64,000 nt of DNA from Macrostomum hystrix (Eukaryota > Platyhelminthes > Macrostomidae), in NCBI GenBank assembly GCA_950097015.1, contig CATNEN010000001.1:1414001-1478000 (forward strand), read 5' to 3'. The translations under genes and the position numbers were made by a program. This document shows, piece after piece, positions 49,168 to 59,891 of this stretch (position 1 is the first letter of the stretch; each line of letters opens with the position of its first letter). A model generated the notes under the pieces. That model did no database searches and was not told the origin of the DNA. It worked only from the letters and a program-made list of their open reading frames with translations.

Positions 49168-52100
49168 ATGAAATTGTCGCGTTACGTTTTCGCCTTCATA
49201 TTTGCCTCATTGATAGTTTTTACTTATCTGGTGATTGCAAATTATCGTATTTTGAATTCTAATTCGGCTGGTGACTGCCGTCAAACTCAGCTAAATTGGC
49301 GACATTCCCGAAGACCGTGGCGTACGTGGCCTCGGGCCCGACCGAGGGATCCGTGGAACCGAGAGCCATTGTTGGTCTGGCTGGAGCAAACAAGGTAAAT
49401 CGTTTGGGATATATTGGGATAAACTAACCGTTAACTAGTTTTATGAAGCTGACATCCGCATGAGATGTTTGAAACATCTGTTTGACAGCCAAGGATACAA
49501 CCAGTTAGACGGAAGATTCAACGGCAATGAATGCAACCTGTTAGACACTGAATGCAACCTGTTAGACACAGAATGCAACCTGTTAGACACAGAATGCAAC
49601 CTGTTAGACACTGAATGCAACCTGTTAGACACAGAATGCAACCTGCTAGACACTGAATACAACCTGTTAGACACAGAATGCAACCTGTTAGACACAGAAT
49701 ACAACCTGTTAGACACAGAATGCAACCTGTTAGACACTGAATACAACCTGTTAGACACAGAATGCAACCTGTTAGACACTGAATGCAACCTGTTAGACAC
49801 TGAATGCAACCTGTTAGACACAGAATGCAACCTGTTAGACACAGAATGCAACCTGTTAGACACTGAATGCAACCTGTTAGACACAGAATGCAACCTGTTA
49901 GATACAGAATGCAGCCTGTTAGACACCGAATGCAGCCTGTTAGACACAGAATGCTACCTGTTAGACACCGAATGCAGCCTGTTAGACACAGAATGCTACC
50001 TGTTAGACACAGAATGCAACCTGTTAGACATAGAATGCAACCTGTTAGACACAGAATAAAACTGTTAGACACAGAATGCAACCTGTTAGACACAGAATGC
50101 TACCTGTTAGACACAGAATGCTACCTGTTAGATACAGAATGCTACCTGTTAGACATAGAATGCAACCTGTTAGACACAGAATAAAACTGTTAGACACAGA
50201 ATGCAACCTGTTAGACACAGAATGCTACCTGTTAGACACAGAATGCTACCTGTTAGACACAGAATGAAACTGTTAGACACAGAATGAAACTGTTAGACAC
50301 AGAATGAAACTGTTAGACACAGAATACAACCTGTTAGATACAGAATGCTACCTGTTAGATACAGAATGCAACCTGTTAGACATAGAATGCAGCCTGTTAG
50401 ACACAGAATGAAACTGTTAGACACAGAATGAAACTGTTAGACACAGAATGAAACTGTTAGACACAGAATGAAACTGTTAGACACAGAATACAACCGGTTA
50501 CGTGGACGACTTTTGCAACAATTTTTCAGATGGAATTCGTCACTAGAAGAGTTCAGCCATCAACAGTCTGGAAGACACGGGCCATTGTTTAAGTACGCGG
50601 CCAGATATCCCGTACCGGCGCTCCCCAGTTCGGCGTCAGCTCGCAGTACAGTCCTGCTCATTATAGTGAAGTCTGCCATTGAGAACTTCAAGGCCAGGTC
50701 AGCCATTCGTGAGACCTGGGGTCGGGCAAATCTTTGGCCAATCGGAACTCTAATTAGATTTATTGTCGGATCTCCAGCAAGCGATCAAGATTGGCGACTG
50801 TTGTTGGATGAGTGTAAGAGCTTTGGTGACGTCATTGTTCACGGAGAGGGCGACGGGTACAGGTGAGAAATTGGCGTTATCCTCCAGAACCTAGATTGGG
50901 ATTGTAAAAATGAGGATTCAACACACTATTCCGATTCCAATACTTAATCACAAACTGCATTCTCTATCTCAAAACTACTTATACTATACACAGATCCCCA
51001 AATTGTTCGTCCCCCAAGCTCAGATCCCCAAATCATTAACCCCAAAACTTAGATCCCCAAATCATTAACCCCCAAACTTAGATCCCCAAATCATTAACCC
51101 CCAAACTTAGATCCCCAAATCATTAACCCCCAAACTTAGATCCCCAAATCATTAACCCCCCAAACTCAGATCCCAAAATTGTTCGTCCCCCCAAGCTCAG
51201 ATCCCCAAATCATTAACCCCCAAACTTAGATCCCCAAATCATTAACCCCCAAACCTAGATCCCCAAATCATTAACCCCCAAACTTAGATCCCCAAATCAT
51301 TTATCCCCCAAACTTAGATCCCCAAATCATTAACCCCCAAACTTAGATCCCCAAATCATTAACCCCCAAGCTCAGATCCCCAAATCATTTATCCCCCAAA
51401 CCCAGATCCCCAAATTATTAACACCCCCAAACTCAGATCCCCAAATTATTAACACCCCAAACTCAGATCCCCAAATTATTAACACCCCCCAAACTCAGAT
51501 CCCCAAATTATTAACACCCCCAAACTCAGATCCCCAAATTATTAACACCCCCAAACTCAGATCCCCAAATCATTAACTCCCCTAAACTCAGATCCCCAAA
51601 TCAGTAACTCCCCAAACTCAGATGCTAAATCATTAACTCCCCAAACTCAGATCCCCAAATCATTAACTCCCCAAACTCGGATCCCAAAATCATTAACTCC
51701 CCAAACTCAGATCCCCAAATCATTAACCCTTAACCTCAGATCCCCAAATTATTAACACCCCCCAAACTCAGATCCCCAAATCATTAACCCCCCAAACCAA
51801 GATCCCCAAATCAAATATTACCTAACTCAAATCCCAAAAATTCCCCTACATCTCAAAAAATTATCCCAATGACTCAAATCCCCAAATAATTAATCTCCCA
51901 ACTCAGATACAAAAGTAATTGAAACCATAGACTGAGAAACTGTACGTTACTCCCATGGCGCAGGAATAATACCCGCAAGATGCTGGCCGCGCTGTACTGG
52001 GCCCAAAGTAATCTCCAAATTGATAAGCGTCATTCAGCATCGCTACTGTTGAATCTAGTCGACGATGACCTTCTAGTAAACCCATTCTTAGCGAATTCCG

Positions 52101-52606
52101 TTCTGAACGAGGCGCTTACTGCTGCGGCCTCAGAATCGTCTAAAAACAAAAATGGCAGATTTTTAGCCGGCAGGTGCGTCCGTGGTTCGACTCCCTTTCG
52201 CAACCGAGGCAGCAAGTGGAGCATCGATCGGAAAGAATATCCACCGGAGATTTATCCGGACTACCTGTCAGCTGGTTGGCTAATAATACCTGGCCAACTG
52301 CTCAGCGATCTACTCAAGGCTGCCAGTGTGGTAACGCCCAGACTGCCATTTGACGATGTCTACCTGGGACTGCTGGCAGCCAGGCTCAGGTTGAGTTTGA
52401 TTTGCCTCACCGGCCTACTCAAACTGGAGGAAAAGACTCCGCCAGGCAATGTGCGATTAACTGAAGCAGCAAGCTACAGTCCGTTGCTAGGAGGACAATT
52501 GGCATGGCAACTGGTGGCTCTTCACGGCTATGCGAGACAGGAGACCAGAATGAGAGAGGACTGGATGACACTGGAGCGACTGTACTGCAGTCCACCTGGG
52601 CCTTGA
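49168..52606 (+). CDS. Beta-1,3-galactosyltransferase family (GT31), type II membrane
   Basis: Golgi glycosyltransferase of the GT31 type, transferring Gal or GlcNAc in beta-1,3 linkage from a UDP-sugar. Exons: 49168-49394, 50530-50862, 51964-52606, giving 400 aa with matching phases. A short cytoplasmic end MKLSRY precedes a membrane anchor (VFAFIFASLIVFTYLVIA). STVLLIIVKSAIENFKARSA and IRETWGR match the family start of the catalytic domain. The conserved Y-N-T-K segment after HGEGDGY is here YRNNTRKM. The metal-binding DxD is VDDD at 219-222. KWSIDRKEYPPEIYPDYLSA and LPFDDVYLG (315-322) are strong GT31 signatures. The precise acceptor and linkage cannot be read from sequence. Both introns contain minisatellites, and a third begins within 15 bases after the stop. 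Confidence 0.88.
49527..50500. repeat. 21-bp array in galactosyltransferase intron 1
   Basis: About 46 copies of a 21-bp unit, core AATGCAACCTGTTAGACACA, with ACTG, ACCG, GCAGCC and GCTACC variants; later units lose bases (GAATGAAACTGTTAGACACA). It lies in the 1.1-kb intron 1 and ends about 30 bases before the acceptor at 50529. It is open on both strands in several frames. Confidence 0.96.
50995..51900. repeat. About 28-bp array in galactosyltransferase intron 2
   Basis: About 32 copies of a 27-30-bp unit, core AGATCCCCAAATCATTAACC followed by CCCAAACTT or CCCAAACTC. The C-run length varies from unit to unit. It occupies most of intron 2 (50863-51963). Confidence 0.95.
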
Positions 52607-52619
52607 TTAAGTGGGATAT

Positions 52620-55047
52620 TTTGCTCAAGATGGGATGAATGGGATCAGAGAGGGTAGCTCAAGATGGGATCAGAGGGTAGCTCAAGATGGGATCAGAGAG
52701 TAGATTAAGATGGGATCAGGGAGTAGATTAAGATGGGATCAGAGAGTAGATTAAGATGGGATCAGAGAGTAGCTTAAGATGGGATCAGGGAGTAGATTAA
52801 GATGGGATCAGGGAGTAGATTAAGATGGGATCAGGGAGTAGCTTAAGATGGGATCAGAGAGTAGCTTAAGATGGGATCAGAGAGTAGCTTAAGATGGGGT
52901 CAGGGAGTAGCTTAAGATGGGATCAGAGAGTAGCTTAAGATGGGATCAGAGAGTAGCTTAAGATGGGATCAGGGAGTAGCTTAAGATGGGATCAGGGAGT
53001 AGCTTAAGATGGGATCAGGGAGTAGCTTAAGATGGGATCAGGGAGTAGATTAAGATGGGATCAGGGAGTAGCTTAAGATGGGATCAGAGAGTAGCTTAAG
53101 ATGGGATCAGAGAGTAGCTTAAGATGGGATCAGGGAGTAGCTTAAGATGGGATCAGAGAGTAGCTTAAGATGGGATCAGAGAGTAGCTTAAGATGGGATC
53201 AGGGAGTAGCTTAAGATGGGATCAGGGAGTAGCTTAAGATGGGATCAGGGAGTAGATTAAGATGGGATCATGGAGTAGCTTAAGATGGGATCAGGGAGTA
53301 GCTTAAGATGGGATCAGGGAGTAGATTAAGATGGGATCAGGGAGTAGATTAAGATGGGATCAGGGAGTAGCTTAAGATGGGATCAGAGAGTAGCTTAAGA
53401 TGGGATCAGAGAGTAGCTTAAGATGGGGTCAGGGAGTAGCTTAAGATGGGATCAGAGAGTAGCTTAAGATGGGATCAGAGAGTAGCTTAAGATGGGATCA
53501 GGGAGTAGCTTAAGATGGGATCAGGGAGTAGATTAAGATGGGATCAGGGAGTAGCTTAAGATGGGATCAGGGAGTAGATTAAGATGAGATCAGGGAGTAG
53601 CTTAAGATGGGATCAGGGAGTAGATTAAGATGAGATCAGGGAGTAGCTTAAGATGGGATCAGGGAGTAGCTTAAGATGGGATCAGGGAGTAGCTTAAGAT
53701 GGGATCAGAGAGTAGCTTAAGATGGGATCAGAGAGTAGCTTAAGGTGGGATCAGGGAGTAGCTTAAGATGGGATCAGGGAGTAGCTTAAGATGGGATCAG
53801 GGAGTAGCTTAAGATGGGATCAGGGAGTAGATTAAGATGGGATCAGGGAGTAGCTTAAGATGGGATCAGGGAGTAGCTTAAGATGGGATCAGAGAGTAGC
53901 TTAAGATGGGATCAGGGAGTAGCTTAAGATGGGATCAGAGAGTAGCTTAAGATGGGATCAGAGAGTAGCTTAAGATGGGATCAGGGAGTAGCTTAAGATG
54001 GGATCAGGGAGTAGCTTAAGATGGGATCAGGGAGTAGCTTAAGATGGGATCAGGGAGTAGATTAAGATGGGATCAGGGAGTAGCTTAAGATGGGATCAGG
54101 GAGTAGCTTAAGATGGGATCAGGGAGTAGATTAAGATGGGATCAGGGAGTAGCTTAAGATGGGATCAGAGAGTAGCTTAAGATGGGATCAGAGAGTAGCT
54201 TAAGATGGGGTCAGGGAGTAGCTTAAGATGGGATCAGAGAGTAGCTTAAGATGGGATCAGAGAGTAGCTTAAGATGGGATCAGGGAGTAGCTTAAGATGG
54301 GATCAGGGAGTAGATTAAGATGGGATCAGGGAGTAGCTTAAGATGGGATCAGGGAGTAGATTAAGATGAGATCAGGGAGTAGCTTAAGATGGGATCAGAG
54401 AGTAGCTTAAGATGGGATCAGGGAGTAGCTTAAGATGGGATCAGAGAGTAGCTTAAGATGGGATCAGGGAGTAGCTTAAGATGGGATCAGAGAGTAGCTT
54501 AAGATGGGATCAGAGAGTAGCTTAAGGTGGGATCAGGGAGTAGCTTAAGATGGGATCAGGGAGTAGCTTAAGATGGGATCAGGGAGTAGCTTAAGATGGG
54601 ATCAGGGAGTAGATTAAGATGGGATCAGGGAGTAGCTTAAGATGGGATCAGGGAGTAGCTTAAGATGGGATCAGAGAGTAGCTTAAGATGGGATCAGGGA
54701 GTAGCTTAAGATGGGATCAGAGAGTAGCTTAAGATGGGATCAGAGAGTAGCTTAAGATGGGATCAGAGAGTAGCTTAAGATGGGATCAGAGAGTAGCTTA
54801 AGATGGGATCAGAGAGTAGCTTAAGATGGGATCAGGGAGTAGCTTAAGATGGGATCAGGGAGTAGCTTAAGATGGGATCAGAGAGTAGCTTAAGATGGGA
54901 TCAGGGAGTAACTTAAGATGGGATCAGAGAGTAGCTTAAGATGGGATCAGAGAGTAGCTTAAGATGGGATCAGAGAGTAGCTTAAGATGGGATCAGGGAG
55001 TAGATTAAGATGGGATCAGAGAGTAGCTTAAGATGGGATCAGAGAGT
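52620..55047. repeat. 23-bp array (GCTTAAGATGGGATCAGGGA), 2.4 kb
   Basis: About 105 copies of a 23-bp unit, core GCTTAAGATGGGATCAGGGA followed by GTA, with AGAGAG versus AGGGAG and GATTAAG versus GCTTAAG variants. Large blocks are repeated (for example about 52830-53060 with 53360-53540 and 54140-54300). It begins right after the galactosyltransferase stop. Confidence 0.97.
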
Positions 55048-55689
55048 ACTGATTCTGACGCGCAATATTCAGAATAGCCGTATTATTAGTGTGAAAAATG
55101 TGCAATAAGACTTCATCTATAAAATTAAACCTGTTGAATGAGTATATAATACAGTATTGCAGCATTGCCCCAAGTCTCCACTTGTGTGTATATATGAGAT
55201 TTATGAAAAATATACAATGTAGCTAAATTCAATATCAAGCCCAGCCATTGTTAATCATCAACAATGGAGAACCCATTCTTCATTAACGTGTGCTGTATAA
55301 TTACTTTTAAATAACTGAAACCATTTCAAAGTTTCAATATGAGAATATTTCAGACTTAAATTTTTACAAAAGTCCTAAAGCGAACACCAGAAAAGACTGT
55401 AGAATGTAAATTTATTGGTAGCTTAGAAGTTTTTTATATTAAAATTTATAGTCAATGTGATTAATTATAATAGTTTAACGCTCGAAGCCAGATTCCAGAC
55501 AGAAGGACGCTAATGAACTACTGCTAGTAATATAGAAAAAATAAAGTTTTTCATTTTGCGATATTATTAAAAACAAACGAAACGTTTTACAGTTAAATAA
55601 TCAATAAATGTACATGTAAAACTGCTTAATTTGATACTTCACGAGCAGAATAGAAATAACAAGACAAGAGTTCTTTGCGGAATTTAACT
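55048..55689. other. AT-rich spacer
   Basis: No gene seen. AATAAA at about 55540 is the first canonical signal downstream of the galactosyltransferase, but 2.9 kb away beyond the array, so its link to that gene is doubtful. Confidence 0.35.
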
Positions 55690-56400
55690 CAATCCTCAAA
55701 GTTTTGAGAACCTGGGATTTGAATCCGTAGTTTAGGGATCTGGGATTTAAACTGTAGTTTGAGGATCTGGGATTCGAACCTGTAATTTGGGGATCTGGGA
55801 TTCGAATCTGTAGTTTGGGGATCTGGGATTCGATTCTGTACTTTGGGGATCTGGGATTCGATTCTGTACTTTGGGGATCTGGGATTCGATTCTGTAGTTT
55901 AGGGATCTGGGATTCGATTCTGTACTTTAGGGATCTGGGATTCGATTCTGTGGTTTAGGGATCTGGGATTCGATTCTGTAGTTTAGGGATCTGGGATTCG
56001 AATCTGTAATTTGGGGATCTGGGATTCGATTCTGTACTTTGGGGATCTGGGATTCGATTCTGTAGTTTAGGGATCTGGGATTCGAATCTGTATTTTGGGG
56101 ATCTGGAATTCGAATCTGTAGTTTGGGATCACGGATTCGAATCTGTATTTTGGGGATCTGGAATTCGAATCTGTAGTTTGGGATCACGGATTCGAATCTG
56201 TAATTTGGGGATCTGGGATTCGATTCTGTACTATGGGGATCTGGGATTCGATTCTGTAGTTTAGGGATCTGGGATTCGATTCTGTACTTTGGGGATCTGG
56301 GATTCGATTCTGTATTTTGGGGATCTGGGATTCGAATCTGTATTTTGGGGATCAAGGATTCGAATTTGTAATTTGGGGATCTGGGATTCGAATTTGCAGT
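55690..56400. repeat. 28-bp array (GGGGATCTGGGATTCGAATC)
   Basis: About 25 copies of a 28-bp unit, core GGGGATCTGGGATTCGAATC followed by TGTAGTTT. The GGGATTCGAATC piece looks like a tRNA T-arm/B box but is short and has no tRNA around it. It lies 250 bp beyond the roadblock gene's 3' end. Confidence 0.94.
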
Positions 56401-56648
56401 TTGAGCTGCAAATTCCAGGAATTTAGTTATTTGATTTAAAAGGGTGGAGATAAAGGTCGGGTTTCTAGTTTGGAATCGCACATCGAGTGAGATAATAGGT
56501 GGTAAATCCAAACGTGCCCGATATGTTTAGAAAAAATCAAAATATAACGATCTAGACTTTAGAACGAGGAAGATGTTTTAAAGGAAAGTCGGAACCGAAA
56601 AAAACTACAGGCATTAAAGAGGAAAATAAACAGATTTGAGAGAAATCA

Positions 56649-56957
56649 AGGCTGATCACTTGGCTCTTGAACAACCACCAGAAGGTAGTCCTGATCCGGA
56701 GCAATCATAATCTCATTCTTCTTTGATCTAATGCGCAGAAACACCAAATCGTTGCCCGAGTCCAGGTCGCGAACCACCGATCTAGCCTTCAAGGCCAACT
56801 GCTGAATTAGTGAGCAGTATTGCACCGTCAGGCTGGCGTCGGAGAAAGTGCTCCTAATCGGGATGCCGTCATAATTAACAATGATGACACCTGTCACACC
56901 TTTGTGCGACTGGATGCGCTTGAAGGTTTCCTCGACTTCAGCCTGAACAAATGACAT
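56649..56957 (-). CDS. DYNLRB1: Dynein light chain roadblock-type (DYNLRB)
   Basis: Small subunit that dimerises on the dynein intermediate chain for cargo transport; roadblock/LC7 fold. The ORF (with the stop at about 56646-56651) encodes about 100 aa. It reads [71 protein letters not shown] and ends [10 protein letters not shown], a clear full-length match. The start is uncertain. ATG at 56957 gives an extra MSFVQ, but TTTGTTCAG directly before GCTGAAGTC looks like a splice acceptor, and relatives begin M-AEVEE. So the first codon may lie in an unseen upstream exon and the intron would span the next features. Confidence 0.93.
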
Positions 56958-57701
56958 TAGATGGATGATATGATTTTATATTTAGCTTTCTTGTGACAAA
57001 AAATGCTTACTACACTACTGAACTATAGAAAAGTAGTATTGTAAGAAAAAACTTTATTTTCTGCATAGACTATAATTTAGTAACTTTACTCATCGTATGA
57101 TTAAGAAGGAAACAAATTGTTTCATTGAGATTTTAACTCCCAATCACTCAGTTATAAATCCCTAAATTTCTTTAGTTAAGTTAAAAAGCCTACAACCATT
57201 TTGACTAAAACAAACTAATGTGAAAATATGAAAAAGAAAAAGCAACTAACAAGGTGGACAAAGAGTCATATGGCAGCATTGAAGAATCAATCAACAATGC
57301 TTATTAGTATTAGCTATGTGCGAATTTATTTTTTAAGCAAAAATAAATTAAACAGGAAAATTTACAATAGCAAAATTGTAATTGGTTAATTAAAAAGAAA
57401 TGAAATAAAAAAATACAATTTACTTGGTAACAGTTTCAACTGCAAAACAATTTATTTTGTGTCATACTCGTATAATACTAAATAAATTATTTTGAAAATT
57501 TAGCTTTCTAATCAAGTCAGTGCTTAGCAAAAGGCAGCACAACTAAGTATAAAAATTGAAAGATTTGGCCAAATAAAAAAGAGTCATTTCCATTGAAACT
57601 GCTGCATTTATTTGTTTCAAACAGCACTCAGTTGTTTTCCTTAGACTAAAACTGATGCCATAAGCTATGCCTAGTACATTAAAAACACAATCAATAGCCT
57701 A
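56958..57701 (-). other. Region between roadblock and PIGY-like ORFs
   Basis: AT-rich. It may be an intron of the roadblock gene or a spacer. A degenerate tRNA-like fragment lies at about 57125-57185 on the minus strand (GGGAGTTAAAATCTC resembling a T-arm), related to the copy at 58170. No coding exon is assigned. Confidence 0.3.
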
Positions 57702-57848
57702 TTAGTTGTGAATAAATAGCATTTGACCTATCCAGGACATTGTGTAGCACAATAGGAAGGTCAAGCTGATTGAAGGCACTAGCAGCATGTAGTACAATGG
57801 TCCTTGCTCATTAATGCCTGTTGCTATAGCTGACAAAAGCCACTGCAT
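57702..57848 (-). CDS. PIG-Y-like small membrane protein, C-terminal part
   Basis: PIG-Y is a tiny two-pass ER subunit of the GPI-GlcNAc transferase. This 48-codon ORF reads PLYYMLLVPSISLTFLLCYT then MSWIGQMLFIHN and stop. Vertebrate PIG-Y ends in the same pattern: a hydrophobic helix with a proline, then W-x-G-x-x-L-F-x-HN. The frame stays open upstream of this ATG for about 50 bases (FDQLERSQSKFIA), overlapping the ORF at 57883-58017, which could supply the first membrane helix if a frameshift, sequencing indel or tiny unseen splice joins them. Too short for statistics; the match is to the C-terminal pattern only. Confidence 0.45.
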   Translation of the reverse strand: MQWLLSAIATGINEQGPLYYMLLVPSISLTFLLCYTMSWIGQMLFIHN

Positions 57849-57882
57849 AGCAATGAATTTGCTCTGGCTTCTCTCTAATTGA

Positions 57883-58017
57883 TCAAAGTGCAGTGGCCAA
57901 GTAGCGCTGGGTTATGATGCGAGATACATAAAATAGAAAGGCCCAACTTATCAGGATGATAGCCAACAATAGAAAGTTTAAAAAGTAGCCAATAGTGTGT
58001 CGACTATGGGAGTACAT
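57883..58017 (-). CDS. 44-aa one-helix membrane ORF, possible N-terminal part of PIG-Y
   Basis: Starts MYSHSRHTIGYF, then a strongly hydrophobic helix (LNFLLLAIILISWAFLFYVS) and ends RIITQRYLATAL. A splice acceptor TTAAATTACAG ends ten bases before the ATG, and an in-frame TGA lies just upstream, so the ATG is the natural start. It overlaps the reading frame of the PIG-Y-like ORF by a different frame. Either it is a separate micropeptide or one indel separates two halves of one two-helix protein of about 85 aa. Confidence 0.4.
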   Translation of the reverse strand: MYSHSRHTIGYFLNFLLLAIILISWAFLFYVSRIITQRYLATAL

Positions 58018-59891
58018 GCTGAATCATCTGTAATTTAAGCAATGAAACGTGTGAATTTAAATTTGATAATAAAAAAGACATTTTAGCTATAAATCAACAC
58101 CTATCATTTTTTTATTTGTAATGACTTTTTATGTTATTTCAATTACAAAAAATTGTTTTTTTCTCCTTTGGCCTTAGCTCAAGATTTTAACTCCTGACTC
58201 CCTAGCTATTTCATCAGAAGTATGAGACTCAAACCACAAGGCTAATAAAAGATCATTAGCAAAAAGAGTTTGGCTTAAAACAAATATACAAGGCCTATCT
58301 ATTAGGCCTAGGCAAAATAGAAAAAGAAAGAATACAAACAAAACATAAAGCATATTTTTCCCAAAGCTACTTTTCTGATTGTAATCTGTTCAAACTTTGA
58401 TATCAGATACTATTTATTAGAGTTTTTAATGTTATTAATTTATCCTTCTCGAATCATCACTAGCTAATGTATTAAGAGAGATCTCTGTATTCACAGACAT
58501 ACAAAAATGTTTATTAGACATAAAATGAACATTTGTTTTTATATATTCAAAATACCTAAAAAGTATGTATTGCAACTAATAATTTAGTATAGGGCAGTTA
58601 CCTTCTAAGGTTTTTGTTACAATTTAAGTGCAATTTATAGCATCAAATCCAAAGTCAGGTTGCTTAATCAGAAGGGTGCCAATTAGCTCACATTAAAACT
58701 TATAGTTGAATGCTAAATTTTTATCTAGGTAAAAAGTTTTACATAGAAAAGTTTAAAAATGCCAAAATGGCCATTGTTAATATTGTTATAGGCCTAGTCT
58801 TTGCTAATTATTTTTATACATGAGAGTTAAATGATTATTACTTCAATGATCACTATTTAAACATAAATATTTTTGCAACAGACAAAATGTTTTTTGCAAT
58901 AGCATAGGCTTATAAATTCATAATGCATTTTAGCATCAAGTTAGCAAGAGTCCTAAATACAGTATAAAAGGGTGCCATAGCATAGCATGGCACCTATTTG
59001 GCACAGACACCTATGGTTGTTTTGTTCTTATAGGCCTAATTAGTAAAATTTATTCAGTAGCATTAAAAACAATTCCTCTATTGGTTGGTACAAGTGTGGA
59101 ATGTTACTTCTTATTGTTTGCTAAGTAAATGAAAGGCCTAAGCCTAGCCTTACACGGGAATGCCAAGTCGGGTCTGGCATATAAATAAAACTTGAAAAAT
59201 AGAAATTAAACTGAAAGTAGGCCTAGCTACAAACTAGGCTAACTCGCAGCTAAGTCGCATTTTTTAAAAAACTATATACACTCATCAGCTTACTACTGTC
59301 ATAGAACAGATAGCCTTTACATGATGACTTCTAAGAACAAAAATGGACGAATCGGGAATGTGTGCATTAATATTCTCCATTTCTTTTGTTGCCAAGTGGG
59401 CAAGGGCTAGAGCCTCGAGTTGCCTCGTTTATTGACCGAGGCAAACCAAGACGAAAATTGTAAAAAATGTATGTCAACATATTTCAAGTTTTCCTCTTAG
59501 TTCGATTAGCGTTTAAAATAAGTAAAAATATATTTAAATACTTGTTAGATCAATAAACGGGTGTTCAACATTTGCTTACAATTAGAAACAGTGTAAACTA
59601 TTTTTTGTTGCTTAGCAACAGTCAACTATTTTTTTGTTTTACTGCTCTTAGATATTGCACTAATTTAACATACGAAATCATGATATTAAAAACACATTCA
59701 ATAAATAACGTGGTTTCAAGTCACTTAAAGTTACATTTATCTGGTCAACTAGAAGACAGCTTTTTTTATTATTGAAAATATTTTATTAAGAAATTCAAAC
59801 GTTTGAGCAGGATAAAGTAAACAGTTAAAAAGTAAAAAGTAAACAGAATTTAAGTGGAATAAAAATATGTAAAATAAGTTGTGCGCCTGCT
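58018..59891. other. AT-rich intergenic region with a possible minus-strand first exon
   Basis: Mostly AT-rich unique sequence. A SINE-like fragment lies at 58170-58246. A weak candidate exon at 59321-59380 on the minus strand reads MENINAHIPDSSIF...RSHH, then a donor GTAAAG; it could be the 5' exon of the PIG-Y-like transcript. Spliced to 58027 in the read frame, it would give only a 27-codon upstream ORF. Confidence 0.25.
58170..58246 (-). mobile_element. tRNA-derived SINE fragment
   Basis: Read on the minus strand: TTAGCCTTGTGGTTTGAG (A-box-like), an anticodon-arm-like middle, then GGGAGTCAGGAGTTAAAATC (degenerate B box). It shares TAGCCTTxGTGGTT and GTCAGGxGTT with the copy at 61665. No tail is seen. 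Confidence 0.5.

Noticed and set aside
49441-50267. CNLLDTE and NRLHSVS repeat ORFs
   Set aside because: Intron 1 minisatellite of the galactosyltransferase, open on both strands.
55690-56400. tRNA cluster, from repeated GGGATTCGAATC
   Set aside because: Only the B-box-like piece is repeated every 28 bp; no A box or arms.
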